Shown: positions 43,469-51,108 of the stretch, piece after piece
How the letters are laid out: each line of letters opens with the position of its first letter
How positions within the stretch are numbered: the stretch's first letter is position 1
Assembly (NCBI RefSeq): GCF_000423105.1
Contig: NZ_KE383978.1
Coordinates: 499,389-563,388 of the forward strand
Origin: Halalkalibacillus halophilus DSM 18494
GTDB taxonomy: Bacteria > Bacillota > Bacilli > Bacillales > Alkalibacillaceae
Direction: 5' to 3'
Length of the DNA stretch: 64,000 nucleotides
The notes under the pieces: generated by a model
Database searches by the model: none
Told to the model about the DNA's origin: nothing
The model's input: the letters and a program-made list of their open reading frames with translations, nothing else
Translations under genes and position numbers: made by a program

Positions 43469-44347
43469 CTATTCAAATAATGTTTCTGCTAAATTAGCGA
43501 CAACTACCTGCTCGCGTTCATCTTCAAGTTTAGATGTGATTGCTCGTTTAATCGCCCGTTTTGGTGGAATAAAACTGCTTAAATCACATGCGTCAAGCAA
43601 GGCTCTAATACTTGCTCCATCTTCTGCAATTTTACCTTGGTCCGCAGCTTTTACTAAATCACTTGATAACTTAACAAAAGCATCAATTTGTTTAGTATCC
43701 TGTAGACTGGACTGATCTTTGATTAGACTTTTTAGTTCTTCACCTTGTAAATAATCGATATCAAAAATCACAAATCTATTTTTCAAAGCCTCATTTAAAC
43801 GGGTCGTCCCGATATAACCCTCATTAATCGCTGCAATTACTCCAAATCCATTAGCACCATGAATCGTTTCGTTGGTTAAAGGATTTGTAACGGTTCTTCT
43901 GTAATCGAGTGCTCCATTAATAAGAGGGAGCGTTTCTGGTTTAGCCATATTAATTTCATCGATATATAAAAAATGCCCATGTTCCATTGATTGGACGAGT
44001 GGTCCAGGTACAAATGCAATGGTCTGTTTGTCATTTTCATATTCTACTGTTTTAAATCCAAGGAAACTTTCTGCATCTAAGTCAACGGAACAATTGACAC
44101 TGAATAACGGTTGGTTAAATAAAGAAGATAACGTTTCTGCAAGTTTTGTTTTTCCAGAACCAGTTGGCCCTTTAAGTAACACGTTCTTTCCTTGAGAGAG
44201 AGCAACTAATATATCAGAAAATAATTCAAGATCATGAGGAACATAATTGCTAGATCGAATCATATTATCAAAATTTGTAGTGTTTGTATTTTTATTTTGT
44301 TCAACGAGCGTTTGAATTTGTTTAGGTAGCTGCTCCAATAATTTCAT
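43469..44347 (-). CDS. yojN: MoxR-family AAA+ ATPase (YojN)
   Basis: 292 aa. Walker A GPTGSGKT at 60-67, Walker B FLYIDEINMA near 127-136, sensor and arginine-finger segments (TTRLNEALKNRFVIFDI). The family remodels protein complexes with a VWA partner, here the next gene. On the coding strand TGGAGGT lies 9 nt before the ATG. The upstream side is insulated from clpP by a terminator. It matches B. subtilis YojN in length and partner. Confidence 0.9.
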   Translation of the reverse strand: MKLLEQLPKQIQTLVEQNKNTNTTNFDNMIRSSNYVPHDLELFSDILVALSQGKNVLLKGPTGSGKTKLAETLSSLFNQPLFSVNCSVDLDAESFLGFKTVEYENDKQTIAFVPGPLVQSMEHGHFLYIDEINMAKPETLPLINGALDYRRTVTNPLTNETIHGANGFGVIAAINEGYIGTTRLNEALKNRFVIFDIDYLQGEELKSLIKDQSSLQDTKQIDAFVKLSSDLVKAADQGKIAEDGASIRALLDACDLSSFIPPKRAIKRAITSKLEDEREQVVVANLAETLFE

Positions 44348-44368
44348 TAATAACGTACCTCCATCATA

Positions 44369-44410
44369 TTAAAATGCCCCTCTTATGACGTTAAAATCAT
44401 AAGAAGGGCA
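44369..44410 (-). terminator. Intrinsic terminator of clpP
   Basis: On the minus strand GCCCTTCTTATGA and TCATAAGAGGGGC form a 13-bp stem (G-U allowed) followed by ATTTTAAT. It separates clpP from the MoxR gene. Confidence 0.8.
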
Positions 44411-44431
44411 GTAGCATTTAAAATTAAGAAA

Positions 44432-45013
44432 TTACTTCTTCGTCATTACTTCATCAATTAAGCCATACTCTTTTGCTTTTTCAGCTGACATGAAGTTATC
44501 ACGATCTGTGTCACGCTCTACGACTTCAATTGGCTGACCAGTACGTTCTGATAGGATCTGGTTTAATTTCTCACGCATTTCAATGATACGCTGCGCATGA
44601 ATTTGAATATCAGAAGCCTGACCTTGTGTACCACCTAGAGGTTGGTGAATCATAACTTCACTGTTAGGTAACGCGTAACGCTTACCAGGTTCACCAGCTG
44701 CTAGTAAGAATGCTCCCATAGAAGCAGCCATTCCAACACAAATAGTAGATACATTTGGCTTGATAAATTGCATGGTATCATAAATAGCCATACCAGAAGT
44801 GATCGAGCCACCTGGTGAGTTGATATAAATTGAAATATCTTTATCTGGGTCTTCCGCTGCTAAGAATAACATCTGTGCAATAACAGAGTTCGCGATGTTA
44901 TCATCAACAGGTCCACCTAACATAATAATGCGGTCTTTAAGTAGACGAGAGTAAATATCGTATGCACGTTCTCCACGGTTTGTTTGTTCAATAACTGTAG
45001 GTATTAAATTCAT
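44432..45013 (-). CDS. clpP: ATP-dependent Clp protease proteolytic subunit
   Basis: 193 aa. Catalytic triad Ser98 (GMAASMGAF), His123 (MIHQPLGG) and Asp172 (DTDRDNF). It forms the tetradecameric barrel that works with ClpC, ClpX and ClpE in protein quality control and regulated proteolysis. AAAAGGAGTGG stands before the start. The promoter region carries a CtsR operator, as in B. subtilis. A tRNA-Arg gene lies upstream, again as in B. subtilis. Confidence 0.98.
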   Translation of the reverse strand: MNLIPTVIEQTNRGERAYDIYSRLLKDRIIMLGGPVDDNIANSVIAQMLFLAAEDPDKDISIYINSPGGSITSGMAIYDTMQFIKPNVSTICVGMAASMGAFLLAAGEPGKRYALPNSEVMIHQPLGGTQGQASDIQIHAQRIIEMREKLNQILSERTGQPIEVVERDTDRDNFMSAEKAKEYGLIDEVMTKK

Positions 45014-45049
45014 TAAGAGCCACTCCTTTTTACAATGTATTCACTTATT

Positions 45050-45078
45050 ACTATACTCTTTTGGTCAATAAAGGTCAA
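45050..45078 (-). promoter_or_regulatory. Sigma-A promoter of clpP
   Basis: On the minus strand TTGACC (45078-45073), a 17-nt spacer, TATAGT (45055-45050). It overlaps the CtsR box. Confidence 0.75.
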
Positions 45079-45079
45079 A
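45063..45079. promoter_or_regulatory. CtsR operator of clpP
   Basis: GGTCAATAAAGGTCAAA is a direct heptad repeat with 3-nt spacing, one mismatch from the CtsR consensus RGTCAAA-NAN-RGTCAAA. It overlaps the -35 region, so binding would block the promoter until heat or stress inactivates CtsR. Confidence 0.85.
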
Positions 45080-45198
45080 CAATAAAATTCTAATTTTACC
45101 CTAACAACAATTTACCCATCTTCCTTAGGGCATAAACAATTAGACGCTTGAAATGTTTCCCTGCTACAAGTATAATTATCAATGCGTTTGAATCACTT

Positions 45199-45270
45199 GC
45201 CCTCGTGGTGCAACGGATAGCACGCAAGATTCCGGTTCTTGAAATAGGGGTTCGATTCCCTTCGAGGGCG
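45199..45270 (+). tRNA. tRNA-Arg (anticodon CCG)
   Basis: 72 nt without encoded CCA. Acceptor stem GCCCTCG / CGAGGGC with discriminator G; D stem GTGC / GCAC; anticodon stem CAAGA / TCTTG with loop TTCCGGT, giving anticodon CCG; T stem AGGGG / CCCTT with loop TTCGATT. All arms pair. It reads the rare Arg codon CGG. B. subtilis also has a tRNA-Arg next to clpP. Confidence 0.95.
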
Positions 45271-45496
45271 TTCTTAACTAACATGAAAACTTTCTCTAGT
45301 CCTTTTTAGAAAGGGTTTGGGAAGGTTTTTTCTTTTGCGAAAATTTCATACCTAACCAACAGACCAGTCAAAACAGTACTTTCTAGAATATGAATATCAA
45401 GTAAGACAAAGTCGAGGATTGAATTTCAAGTAAAATATATAGAATGAAAAAATCAATTTGGTTGAATTGATCATGGAGGAAAGGGATGGCTGAATT

Positions 45497-45642
45497 ATAT
45501 CCAGAAAGGCGGTACGTATATACTTTCTATTTATCCATGAGAATTTAATAATATCCAGAATAGTAGAGTGGTTTTCCATAAATCTCTTGGATATATCCAT
45601 AAAAGAGATCGTTTATCCACGAAGCTTAATAGATATCCAGAA
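45497..45642. repeat. Periodic array B: WTWTCCANRA every 20-21 bp
   Basis: ATATCCAGAA (45497), TTATCCATGA (45531), ATATCCAGAA (45551), TTTTCCATAA (45572), ATATCCATAA (45593), TTATCCACGA (45613), ATATCCAGAA (45633). After the first copy the intervals are 20, 21, 21, 20 and 20 bp; the bases between motifs are not conserved. The core resembles a DnaA box (TTATCCACA; the copy at 45613 matches 8 of 9). It is the same family as 13441-13490, in the opposite orientation. The 45271-45719 spacer shows no gene otherwise. Confidence 0.68.
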
Positions 45643-45719
45643 ATCTAACTATAATGCTCCCAGCCTAAAAATTCCTCGCAAAATATTAAGATTAAGCAAA
45701 TAAAAAGGAGAGGGATTAC

Positions 45720-46871
45720 ATGAGTTATAGTTTTGAACAGTTACCGCAGCTTCAAGATATAAGGGCTACAATTCCGAGAGAACAGAACTATAATAATCGG
45801 AAAACTGAAATCAGTGATTTGACGAGAGTTTGGCACCATAGTTTAACAGGTAAAGATTTACCTGGGTCGAATGCTATTGGGTTTGCAAACTATCATATAT
45901 CTTTATGGGGGACAAGTGTTGGGTATGCGCTTGTTATTGAACCTCAAAACGTGGTTGACACACCTAATGGTAAGAGAGCTGCGATTAAGTTTTGTAATGA
46001 CATTGATTTAATGACATTTCACGTGGGTTCATCCAATGATCGCGCTGTTGGGATCTGTGTTGCAGGTGATTATCGTGTAGATGATCTAGATGATCCTACA
46101 AATGCCTCCATTGCTGAATTACATGCAGCCTTGATAGAAGATAATATTGGTGACGACGATAAGTCACATCACGAAATGCCAGGATATGAATGGAAACAAT
46201 GTTGTGTGTTTGATTACAATGAAGCATTTAAATTTTTAGACAACCCACCCAAATCAGAGTTGCCTGATGAGTATGTTGTGCAACAAGGAGATACTTTATG
46301 GGGGCTTGCACATGGGGAAGAGCGTTTTACAGTGGAAGACCTCATGCGCTGGAATTCAATCAATGATCCTAGAAAGTTGCAAATAGGGCAAAGGCTCAAT
46401 CTAACAGGACCAAGTAATGACGAAGGCACAGACCCTTCTGGATCAATGGTGCTTTGGAGGGGGGAAATTCAAAACGTGAGTTGGATTAATGTTCGGAAAG
46501 GGCCGGGGATGAGTTATCCAACAGTGACTCAATTTCGAGTAGGTACAGAAATTACGGTTTATAAAGAACAAAATGGATGGGTATATATCGGAAACGGAAA
46601 CTGGGTTAGTAATGTGGAAGGTAGGTACGTTAAAAAAGTAACCAATAATCCTTCTAATATTATTGGGAAACGCGCAGAAGCAATCGTGGAAGCTGTTAAT
46701 TTCTATGATAGCCCGCGTTGGAATAATCCAAGTGGCCATTTTGTTAAAGGAGAAGGGTGGACTATTGTCGCACACATCACTACGGATGGTTCTCCTCAAC
46801 TAAAAGTTAAAAATTCAAAAGGACACATTTACTATATCACTGCTCGTAGAGATTTGATTACCATTAAATAG
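45720..46871 (+). CDS. N-acetylmuramoyl-L-alanine amidase-like protein with LysM and SH3 domains
   Basis: 383 aa. An N-terminal amidase_2/PGRP-like domain (about 1-180) has candidate Zn ligands His39 or His40 (RVWHHSLTG) and the later SHHEMPGYEWKQCC. A LysM domain (about 183-228; YVVQQGDTLWGLA) is followed by a bacterial SH3 domain (about 250-310; WINVRKGPGMSYPTV) and a further SH3-like C-terminus. No signal peptide is visible, which is unusual for a host wall hydrolase and typical of phage endolysins, but no phage genes are near. AAGGAGAGGG precedes the start. Likely accessory. Confidence 0.82.
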   Translation: MSYSFEQLPQLQDIRATIPREQNYNNRKTEISDLTRVWHHSLTGKDLPGSNAIGFANYHISLWGTSVGYALVIEPQNVVDTPNGKRAAIKFCNDIDLMTFHVGSSNDRAVGICVAGDYRVDDLDDPTNASIAELHAALIEDNIGDDDKSHHEMPGYEWKQCCVFDYNEAFKFLDNPPKSELPDEYVVQQGDTLWGLAHGEERFTVEDLMRWNSINDPRKLQIGQRLNLTGPSNDEGTDPSGSMVLWRGEIQNVSWINVRKGPGMSYPTVTQFRVGTEITVYKEQNGWVYIGNGNWVSNVEGRYVKKVTNNPSNIIGKRAEAIVEAVNFYDSPRWNNPSGHFVKGEGWTIVAHITTDGSPQLKVKNSKGHIYYITARRDLITIK

Positions 46872-46916
46872 TGTAGAGATGTTGACTAGAAAAAGTACAC
46901 CTCCTTAATAAATCTA

Positions 46917-46954
46917 AAAACACCTCCGAATAAGCACTCATTCGGAGGTGTTTA
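46917..46954. terminator. Bidirectional terminator between amidase and isomerase genes
   Basis: AAACACCTCCGAAT / ATTCGGAGGTGTTT, 14-bp perfect stem around AAGCACTC, with A- and T-rich flanks. It serves the two convergent genes. Confidence 0.85.
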
Positions 46955-46973
46955 ACTATGTGTTCTTAATTAC

Positions 46974-47942
46974 TTAAGCCCACCACATCTCCCCAACAGA
47001 CTCCTTCACCATCACTGGCTTCAAAGTATCAACTGCTTTAGTGAAACCTTCGTCAATGGACATCAATCCGTCTTCATGTTCGATACTAACGACATAATCA
47101 TAATCATAAAGTCGTAATGCGCTTACCATGTCAGCCCAATCTTTGCTTCCGTGTCCGAAACCAACCGTTCGAAAATACCACGCGCGGTCTTTTAAGTCGG
47201 AATAAGGGGTCATGTCGGTTAACCCATTTCGATTTACATTCGGTTGATCAATGACCGTATCTTTTGCATGAAAATGATGAATAGCATTTTCCCTTCCTAG
47301 AATTTTAATTGATTCTACTGGGTCGATTCCTTGCCACCACATATGACTCGGATCTAAATTCGCTCCAATGGCAGACCCGCATGCTTTCCGTAAGTATAAT
47401 AGGTTTGCAGGTGTATGGACGGAGAATCCGCCATGTAATTCTAATCCGATTTTTATATTATGTTTCTCAGCAAACGCAGCTTTTTCTTTCCAATAGGGAA
47501 TGATTTTTTCTTCCCACTGCCATTTCAAAATTTCTTGAAATTCGCCTGGCCATGGGGATACTGGCCAGTTTGGGTGTTTTGCATCTTCATGGTCGCCTGG
47601 GCACCCTGAGAAAGTATTTACGACAGGAATATTCAGTTCACTTGCCAGTTGAACGGTCTTATTAAAAAGTTGATCAGCTTCTTCGGCTATTTTTTTCTGT
47701 GGGTGAAGCGGATTGGAATGGCAACTTAAGGCGCTAATAATTAACCCTCTAGTAGAAAATTCATTTAAGAATGCTTGCTGTTTCTCTTGATCTCCCAATA
47801 ATTCATCAACCTTACAATGTGCATCACCAGGAAATCCTCCAGTTCCTAATTCTACTGCTTCGATTCCTTTGGATGCTACATAGTCTAGCATCTCGCTTAA
47901 TCCTTTGTCTGAAAAAAGTACAGAAAACACACCTAATTTCAT
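46974..47942 (-). CDS. Sugar phosphate isomerase/epimerase (xylose-isomerase-like TIM barrel)
   Basis: 322 aa of the AP-endonuclease-2/xylose-isomerase-like TIM-barrel superfamily. MKLGVFSVLFSDKGL starts the first strand; GLELHGGFSVHTPANLLYL, GANLDPSHMWWQGIDP and VSIEHEDG carry the Glu/Asp/His metal ligands. Relatives isomerise or epimerise keto-sugars and inositol derivatives. It is divergent from the lacI gene with an ATGTAAT-CC-ATTACAT palindrome just upstream of its start, so it belongs to the same regulon as the plus-strand genes. Confidence 0.88.
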   Translation of the reverse strand: MKLGVFSVLFSDKGLSEMLDYVASKGIEAVELGTGGFPGDAHCKVDELLGDQEKQQAFLNEFSTRGLIISALSCHSNPLHPQKKIAEEADQLFNKTVQLASELNIPVVNTFSGCPGDHEDAKHPNWPVSPWPGEFQEILKWQWEEKIIPYWKEKAAFAEKHNIKIGLELHGGFSVHTPANLLYLRKACGSAIGANLDPSHMWWQGIDPVESIKILGRENAIHHFHAKDTVIDQPNVNRNGLTDMTPYSDLKDRAWYFRTVGFGHGSKDWADMVSALRLYDYDYVVSIEHEDGLMSIDEGFTKAVDTLKPVMVKESVGEMWWA

Positions 47943-47960
47943 TGTAATCCCTCCATTATT

Positions 47961-47976
47961 ATGTAATCCATTACAT
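47961..47976. promoter_or_regulatory. Palindromic operator 1 of the sugar locus
   Basis: ATGTAATCCATTACAT: 7-bp arms ATGTAAT / ATTACAT around CC. It lies 19 bp before the minus-strand isomerase start. Fifteen of 16 bases are identical to the site at 50219-50234, so one regulator probably binds both; the linked LacI protein is the best candidate. Confidence 0.7.
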
Positions 47977-48044
47977 ACAGTATATCAAAAGATTTTGAAA
48001 AATATAGTTACATTATACGTTATCTTACCACTATAAAAAAACAG

Positions 48045-48074
48045 TTGACAAATAATTCGCAAATATCTTACAAT
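48045..48074 (+). promoter_or_regulatory. Sigma-A promoter of the lacI-like gene
   Basis: TTGACA at 48045-48050, 18-nt spacer, TACAAT at 48069-48074. Confidence 0.75.
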
Positions 48075-48080
48075 TATATT

Positions 48081-48094
48081 TGTAAACGATTTCA
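48081..48094. promoter_or_regulatory. cre-like / LacI-type operator at the lacI transcription start
   Basis: TGTAAACGATTTCA matches the CcpA cre consensus TGWAARCGYTWNCW with one mismatch. It sits 7 nt after the -10, where binding would block initiation. It could serve CcpA or the linked LacI protein. Confidence 0.65.
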
Positions 48095-48129
48095 TGAAAA
48101 TTGAATAAAGATTGAAAGAGGGAAGCATC

Positions 48130-49119
48130 ATGGCAAACATTCAAGAAGTTGCGCGAAAAGCAGGTGTTTCCAGTGCGACGGTTTCAAGAGTTTTGAATAA
48201 TACAACCGCAGTTTCTTCTACTACCCGTATTAAAGTAGAGAAGGCAATTGAAGAATTAAAGTATGCACCAAGTATGTTGGGCAGAAATCTTAGAAATTCG
48301 GAAAGCCGTTTATTATTAGTATTAATTCATACCTTCTCGAACCCGTACTACACCGAAATTATTAATGGTATTGAAGATTATTCTATTGCTAATGGATATA
48401 ATATTTTACTTTGTGAAACAGATTCTAATGCTTCTAGAGAAACAACATTCTTAAATATGGTAAAAAATAAATTGGCTGATGGAATGATTTCGATGAACCC
48501 TACAGTTGATTTAGAAAAGTTAACCGGACTTGCTGAGAAACATCCAATCATCCTATGTAGTGATTATTATGAAACGATGGAGATCCCATATGTTGCAATT
48601 GATAATGAGGCGGCAGCATATAAAGCTGTCAAACATTTGATTAAATTAGGTCACGAAAAGATTGCTTTTATTAATTTCGATGAAAGAATTCTTTATGCAA
48701 GACAACGAAGAAAAGGGTATGAAAGAGCATTAAATGAATTCAATATACCTATTCAGGATCAATGGATTTATAACTCTCAAGGTTTGGAGTTTCATAATGG
48801 TGTTCAAGCAATGCGAAAGTTTCTTCAATTAGAGGAAAAACCAACGGCCGTCTTCGCAGTATCTGACACGTTAGCAATCGGCGCTTTGAAAGAAACAAAT
48901 GAGAGAGGGCTAAACGTACCTGATGATATGGCAGTTGTTGGCTTTGATAACATAAGTTTTTCCAATATGACTAACCCAACGCTAACTACTGTTTCCCAGC
49001 CGATGTACAACATGGGGTATAAGGCAGCAGAGATGTTGATTGATAGTATCAAAGGTCAGCCTGTAGAAAGTGTGATCATGGATTACGAATTAGTAATGAG
49101 AGAATCGACGATCAATTAA
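48130..49119 (+). CDS. LacI-family transcriptional regulator of the sugar locus
   Basis: 329 aa. N-terminal helix-turn-helix (IQEVARKAGVSSATVSRVLNN, residues 4-24), hinge helix (YAPSMLGRNLR), then a periplasmic-binding-protein-like effector domain. AGAGGG at 48117-48122 places the start at ATG 48130, the family start MANIQEVA. It is transcribed divergently from the isomerase and followed after 22 bp by a dehydrogenase gene. Effector unknown; context suggests a sugar or cyclitol. Confidence 0.93.
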   Translation: MANIQEVARKAGVSSATVSRVLNNTTAVSSTTRIKVEKAIEELKYAPSMLGRNLRNSESRLLLVLIHTFSNPYYTEIINGIEDYSIANGYNILLCETDSNASRETTFLNMVKNKLADGMISMNPTVDLEKLTGLAEKHPIILCSDYYETMEIPYVAIDNEAAAYKAVKHLIKLGHEKIAFINFDERILYARQRRKGYERALNEFNIPIQDQWIYNSQGLEFHNGVQAMRKFLQLEEKPTAVFAVSDTLAIGALKETNERGLNVPDDMAVVGFDNISFSNMTNPTLTTVSQPMYNMGYKAAEMLIDSIKGQPVESVIMDYELVMRESTIN

Positions 49120-49141
49120 ATTTTATTGGGGGGGATGCGAA

Positions 49142-50149
49142 TTGCAAATAACCGTAGGAATTATTGGATGCGGGTCCATTACTAAATTCAGGCACGCACC
49201 AGAATATTGGGAGAATCCTCATGTAAAAGAGATTGTGTTTTTTGACCGTAATCGTCATAGGGCAGAGGAACTTGCTGAAAAGTATCAAGGGAGAGTTGCA
49301 GATACGGTAGATGATTTATTAAATGATCCGTCCATCGACGCCATAAGTGATTGTTCCTCCAATGAGGTACACCATATTCATTCGTCACAGGCGCTCAGAA
49401 GCGGGAAGCATGTCTTGTGTGAGAAACCATTAGCGATCAGTGTGGAACATGCTAATAAAATACTTGCTGCACAGCGTGAGTCTGGGAAGAAGCTGATGGT
49501 GGATCATAACCAACGATTGACAAAGGTTCATCAAAAGGCGAAGGAAATTATCGAAAGTAAGGAATATGGTGATGTCCTGACGTTTAAAACCACATTCGGT
49601 CACCAAGGGCCAGAAAAATGGGGTGCAACGAAATCTAATGCGACATGGTTTTTTAAAAAAGAACGTTCCCATTCAGGTGTGGCAGGAGACTTAGGAATTC
49701 ATAAAATCGATCTGATTCATTACTTATTAGATGATGAGATCGCCAGTGTACATGGTTTCCATGGCGCACTTCATAAAGTCGATGAACACGGTGAACCAAT
49801 TGAAGTAAATGACAATGTGGTTTGTGCATTAAAAACGAAAAAAGGAAGATTGGGCACGGCTTCATTTTCTTGGACTTATTATGGGTTAGAGGATAATTCG
49901 ACAACCATTTATTGTGAAAAAGGTGTCATTAAAATTTATCATGATCCACAAAATCAAATTATTGTAGAAACAAAAGATGGAGCTACTATTAAGTATGAAC
50001 TAGAATCTATTCAAACCAATGATAATCAAACAAATACAGGTGTGATTGATGCATTTGTTGATGCAATTATCCATGATAAAAAACCTATTGTAACAGGAGA
50101 AGATGCAATAAGTTCCTTACGAGTCATCGAAAAATTATTAGGTAGGTAA
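49142..50149 (+). CDS. Gfo/Idh/MocA-family oxidoreductase, copy 1
   Basis: 335 aa. N-terminal Rossmann fold (VGIIGCGSITKFRHAPEYW at 5-23), active-site-region motif CEKPLAISVEHA near 97, and a C-terminal alpha/beta dimerisation domain (from about 125) with DLGIHKIDLIHYLL carrying the conserved Asp/His. Such NAD(P) enzymes oxidise sugars or inositols at a ring carbon. TTG start at 49142 behind a G-rich ribosome-binding site. Same operon as lacI. Confidence 0.9.
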   Translation: MQITVGIIGCGSITKFRHAPEYWENPHVKEIVFFDRNRHRAEELAEKYQGRVADTVDDLLNDPSIDAISDCSSNEVHHIHSSQALRSGKHVLCEKPLAISVEHANKILAAQRESGKKLMVDHNQRLTKVHQKAKEIIESKEYGDVLTFKTTFGHQGPEKWGATKSNATWFFKKERSHSGVAGDLGIHKIDLIHYLLDDEIASVHGFHGALHKVDEHGEPIEVNDNVVCALKTKKGRLGTASFSWTYYGLEDNSTTIYCEKGVIKIYHDPQNQIIVETKDGATIKYELESIQTNDNQTNTGVIDAFVDAIIHDKKPIVTGEDAISSLRVIEKLLGR

Positions 50150-50218
50150 GTTTCATGAATAGTTGAAACCAGGCATAACATGAATAATAACGAACTACTT
50201 CCATTAACTTTATATGTG

Positions 50219-50234
50219 ATGTAATGCATTACAT
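50219..50234. promoter_or_regulatory. Palindromic operator 2 of the sugar locus
   Basis: ATGTAATGCATTACAT, a perfect 16-bp palindrome 43 bp before the second isomerase gene. It matches 47961-47976 at 15 of 16 bases. Confidence 0.75.
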
Positions 50235-50276
50235 TTTAATGAAATACTACATTTTGTAAATGAAAGGGGGGATTAT

Positions 50277-51083
50277 ATGTTTGATCAACTTGCGATTAAC
50301 TCCAATACATACCATGGATATTCATTAGAGGACGCCGTAAAAGGTGCAAGCGAGGCTGGATTTACAAAGATAGAAATTGCTGCTGTTAGAGATCATACCT
50401 CTCATGTATCTCCACGTATGTCAGCGGAAGAACTAAGTAAAGTAAAAACAATGTTAACAAACTACGACATGACATGTATTGGAATAAGCGGCCATACGAA
50501 TGTAATGACGGAAGAAGGGATTGACCATTTACTAGAAAATATAGACTTAACGGTTGATTTTGATTGTAAGTATATTGTTACTGGTACTGGTGATTCTCAT
50601 GGAGATACGGATGTAATTGATGATCTATCTGTACTGGCTAAGAGGTTGGAGCCTGTACTAGAGAAATGCGAAAAGCTAGATAAAATACTAGTGATTGAAA
50701 CACATGGAAATAACTTTGGAACAGGTAAATCACTAATGAAATTAGCTCAAACGCTAAATGATCGAGTGAAGATTAATTACGATCCAGGAAATGTGATTAT
50801 GTACGGGAATGAGTTGCCATATGAAGATTTAGAAGCTTCGGTTGAGTATGTTGAATTTGTTCATTTAAAGGATAAACTCGGTGCGTATAATGAATGGAAC
50901 TTCCCAGCGATTGGGGAGGGGGAGATGGACTTCCCTAAGTTATTCCAAACACTTGAGCAAGCAAATTATAAAGGTCCTATTAGTGTAGAAATAGAATTTA
51001 CTCCTTCTGGACCGAAAGACCTTAAAGAAGTAAATCAAGCAGTTAAAAAATCATTCGATTACCTTTCCGTGCTACTCATCTAA
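50277..51083 (+). CDS. Sugar phosphate isomerase/epimerase, copy 2
   Basis: 268 aa TIM-barrel protein of the xylose-isomerase-like superfamily (IolE/IolI/YcjR relatives). Metal-ligand motifs: VIETHGNNFGTGKSLM, INYDPGNVIMYG, FVHLKDKLG and VEIEFTPSG. It is shorter than and not closely similar to the minus-strand isomerase, so they probably catalyse different steps. AAAGGGGGG precedes ATG 50277. It is 26 bp before the next dehydrogenase and is probably the first gene of a transcript controlled by operator 2. Confidence 0.88.
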   Translation: MFDQLAINSNTYHGYSLEDAVKGASEAGFTKIEIAAVRDHTSHVSPRMSAEELSKVKTMLTNYDMTCIGISGHTNVMTEEGIDHLLENIDLTVDFDCKYIVTGTGDSHGDTDVIDDLSVLAKRLEPVLEKCEKLDKILVIETHGNNFGTGKSLMKLAQTLNDRVKINYDPGNVIMYGNELPYEDLEASVEYVEFVHLKDKLGAYNEWNFPAIGEGEMDFPKLFQTLEQANYKGPISVEIEFTPSGPKDLKEVNQAVKKSFDYLSVLLI

Positions 51084-51108
51084 TTAGAATGTTCGAAAGG
51101 AGACCTTT

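Noticed and set aside
45096..45284. 62-codon minus-strand frame over the tRNA gene
   Set aside because: It is antisense to the whole tRNA-Arg and only reflects the structured RNA sequence.
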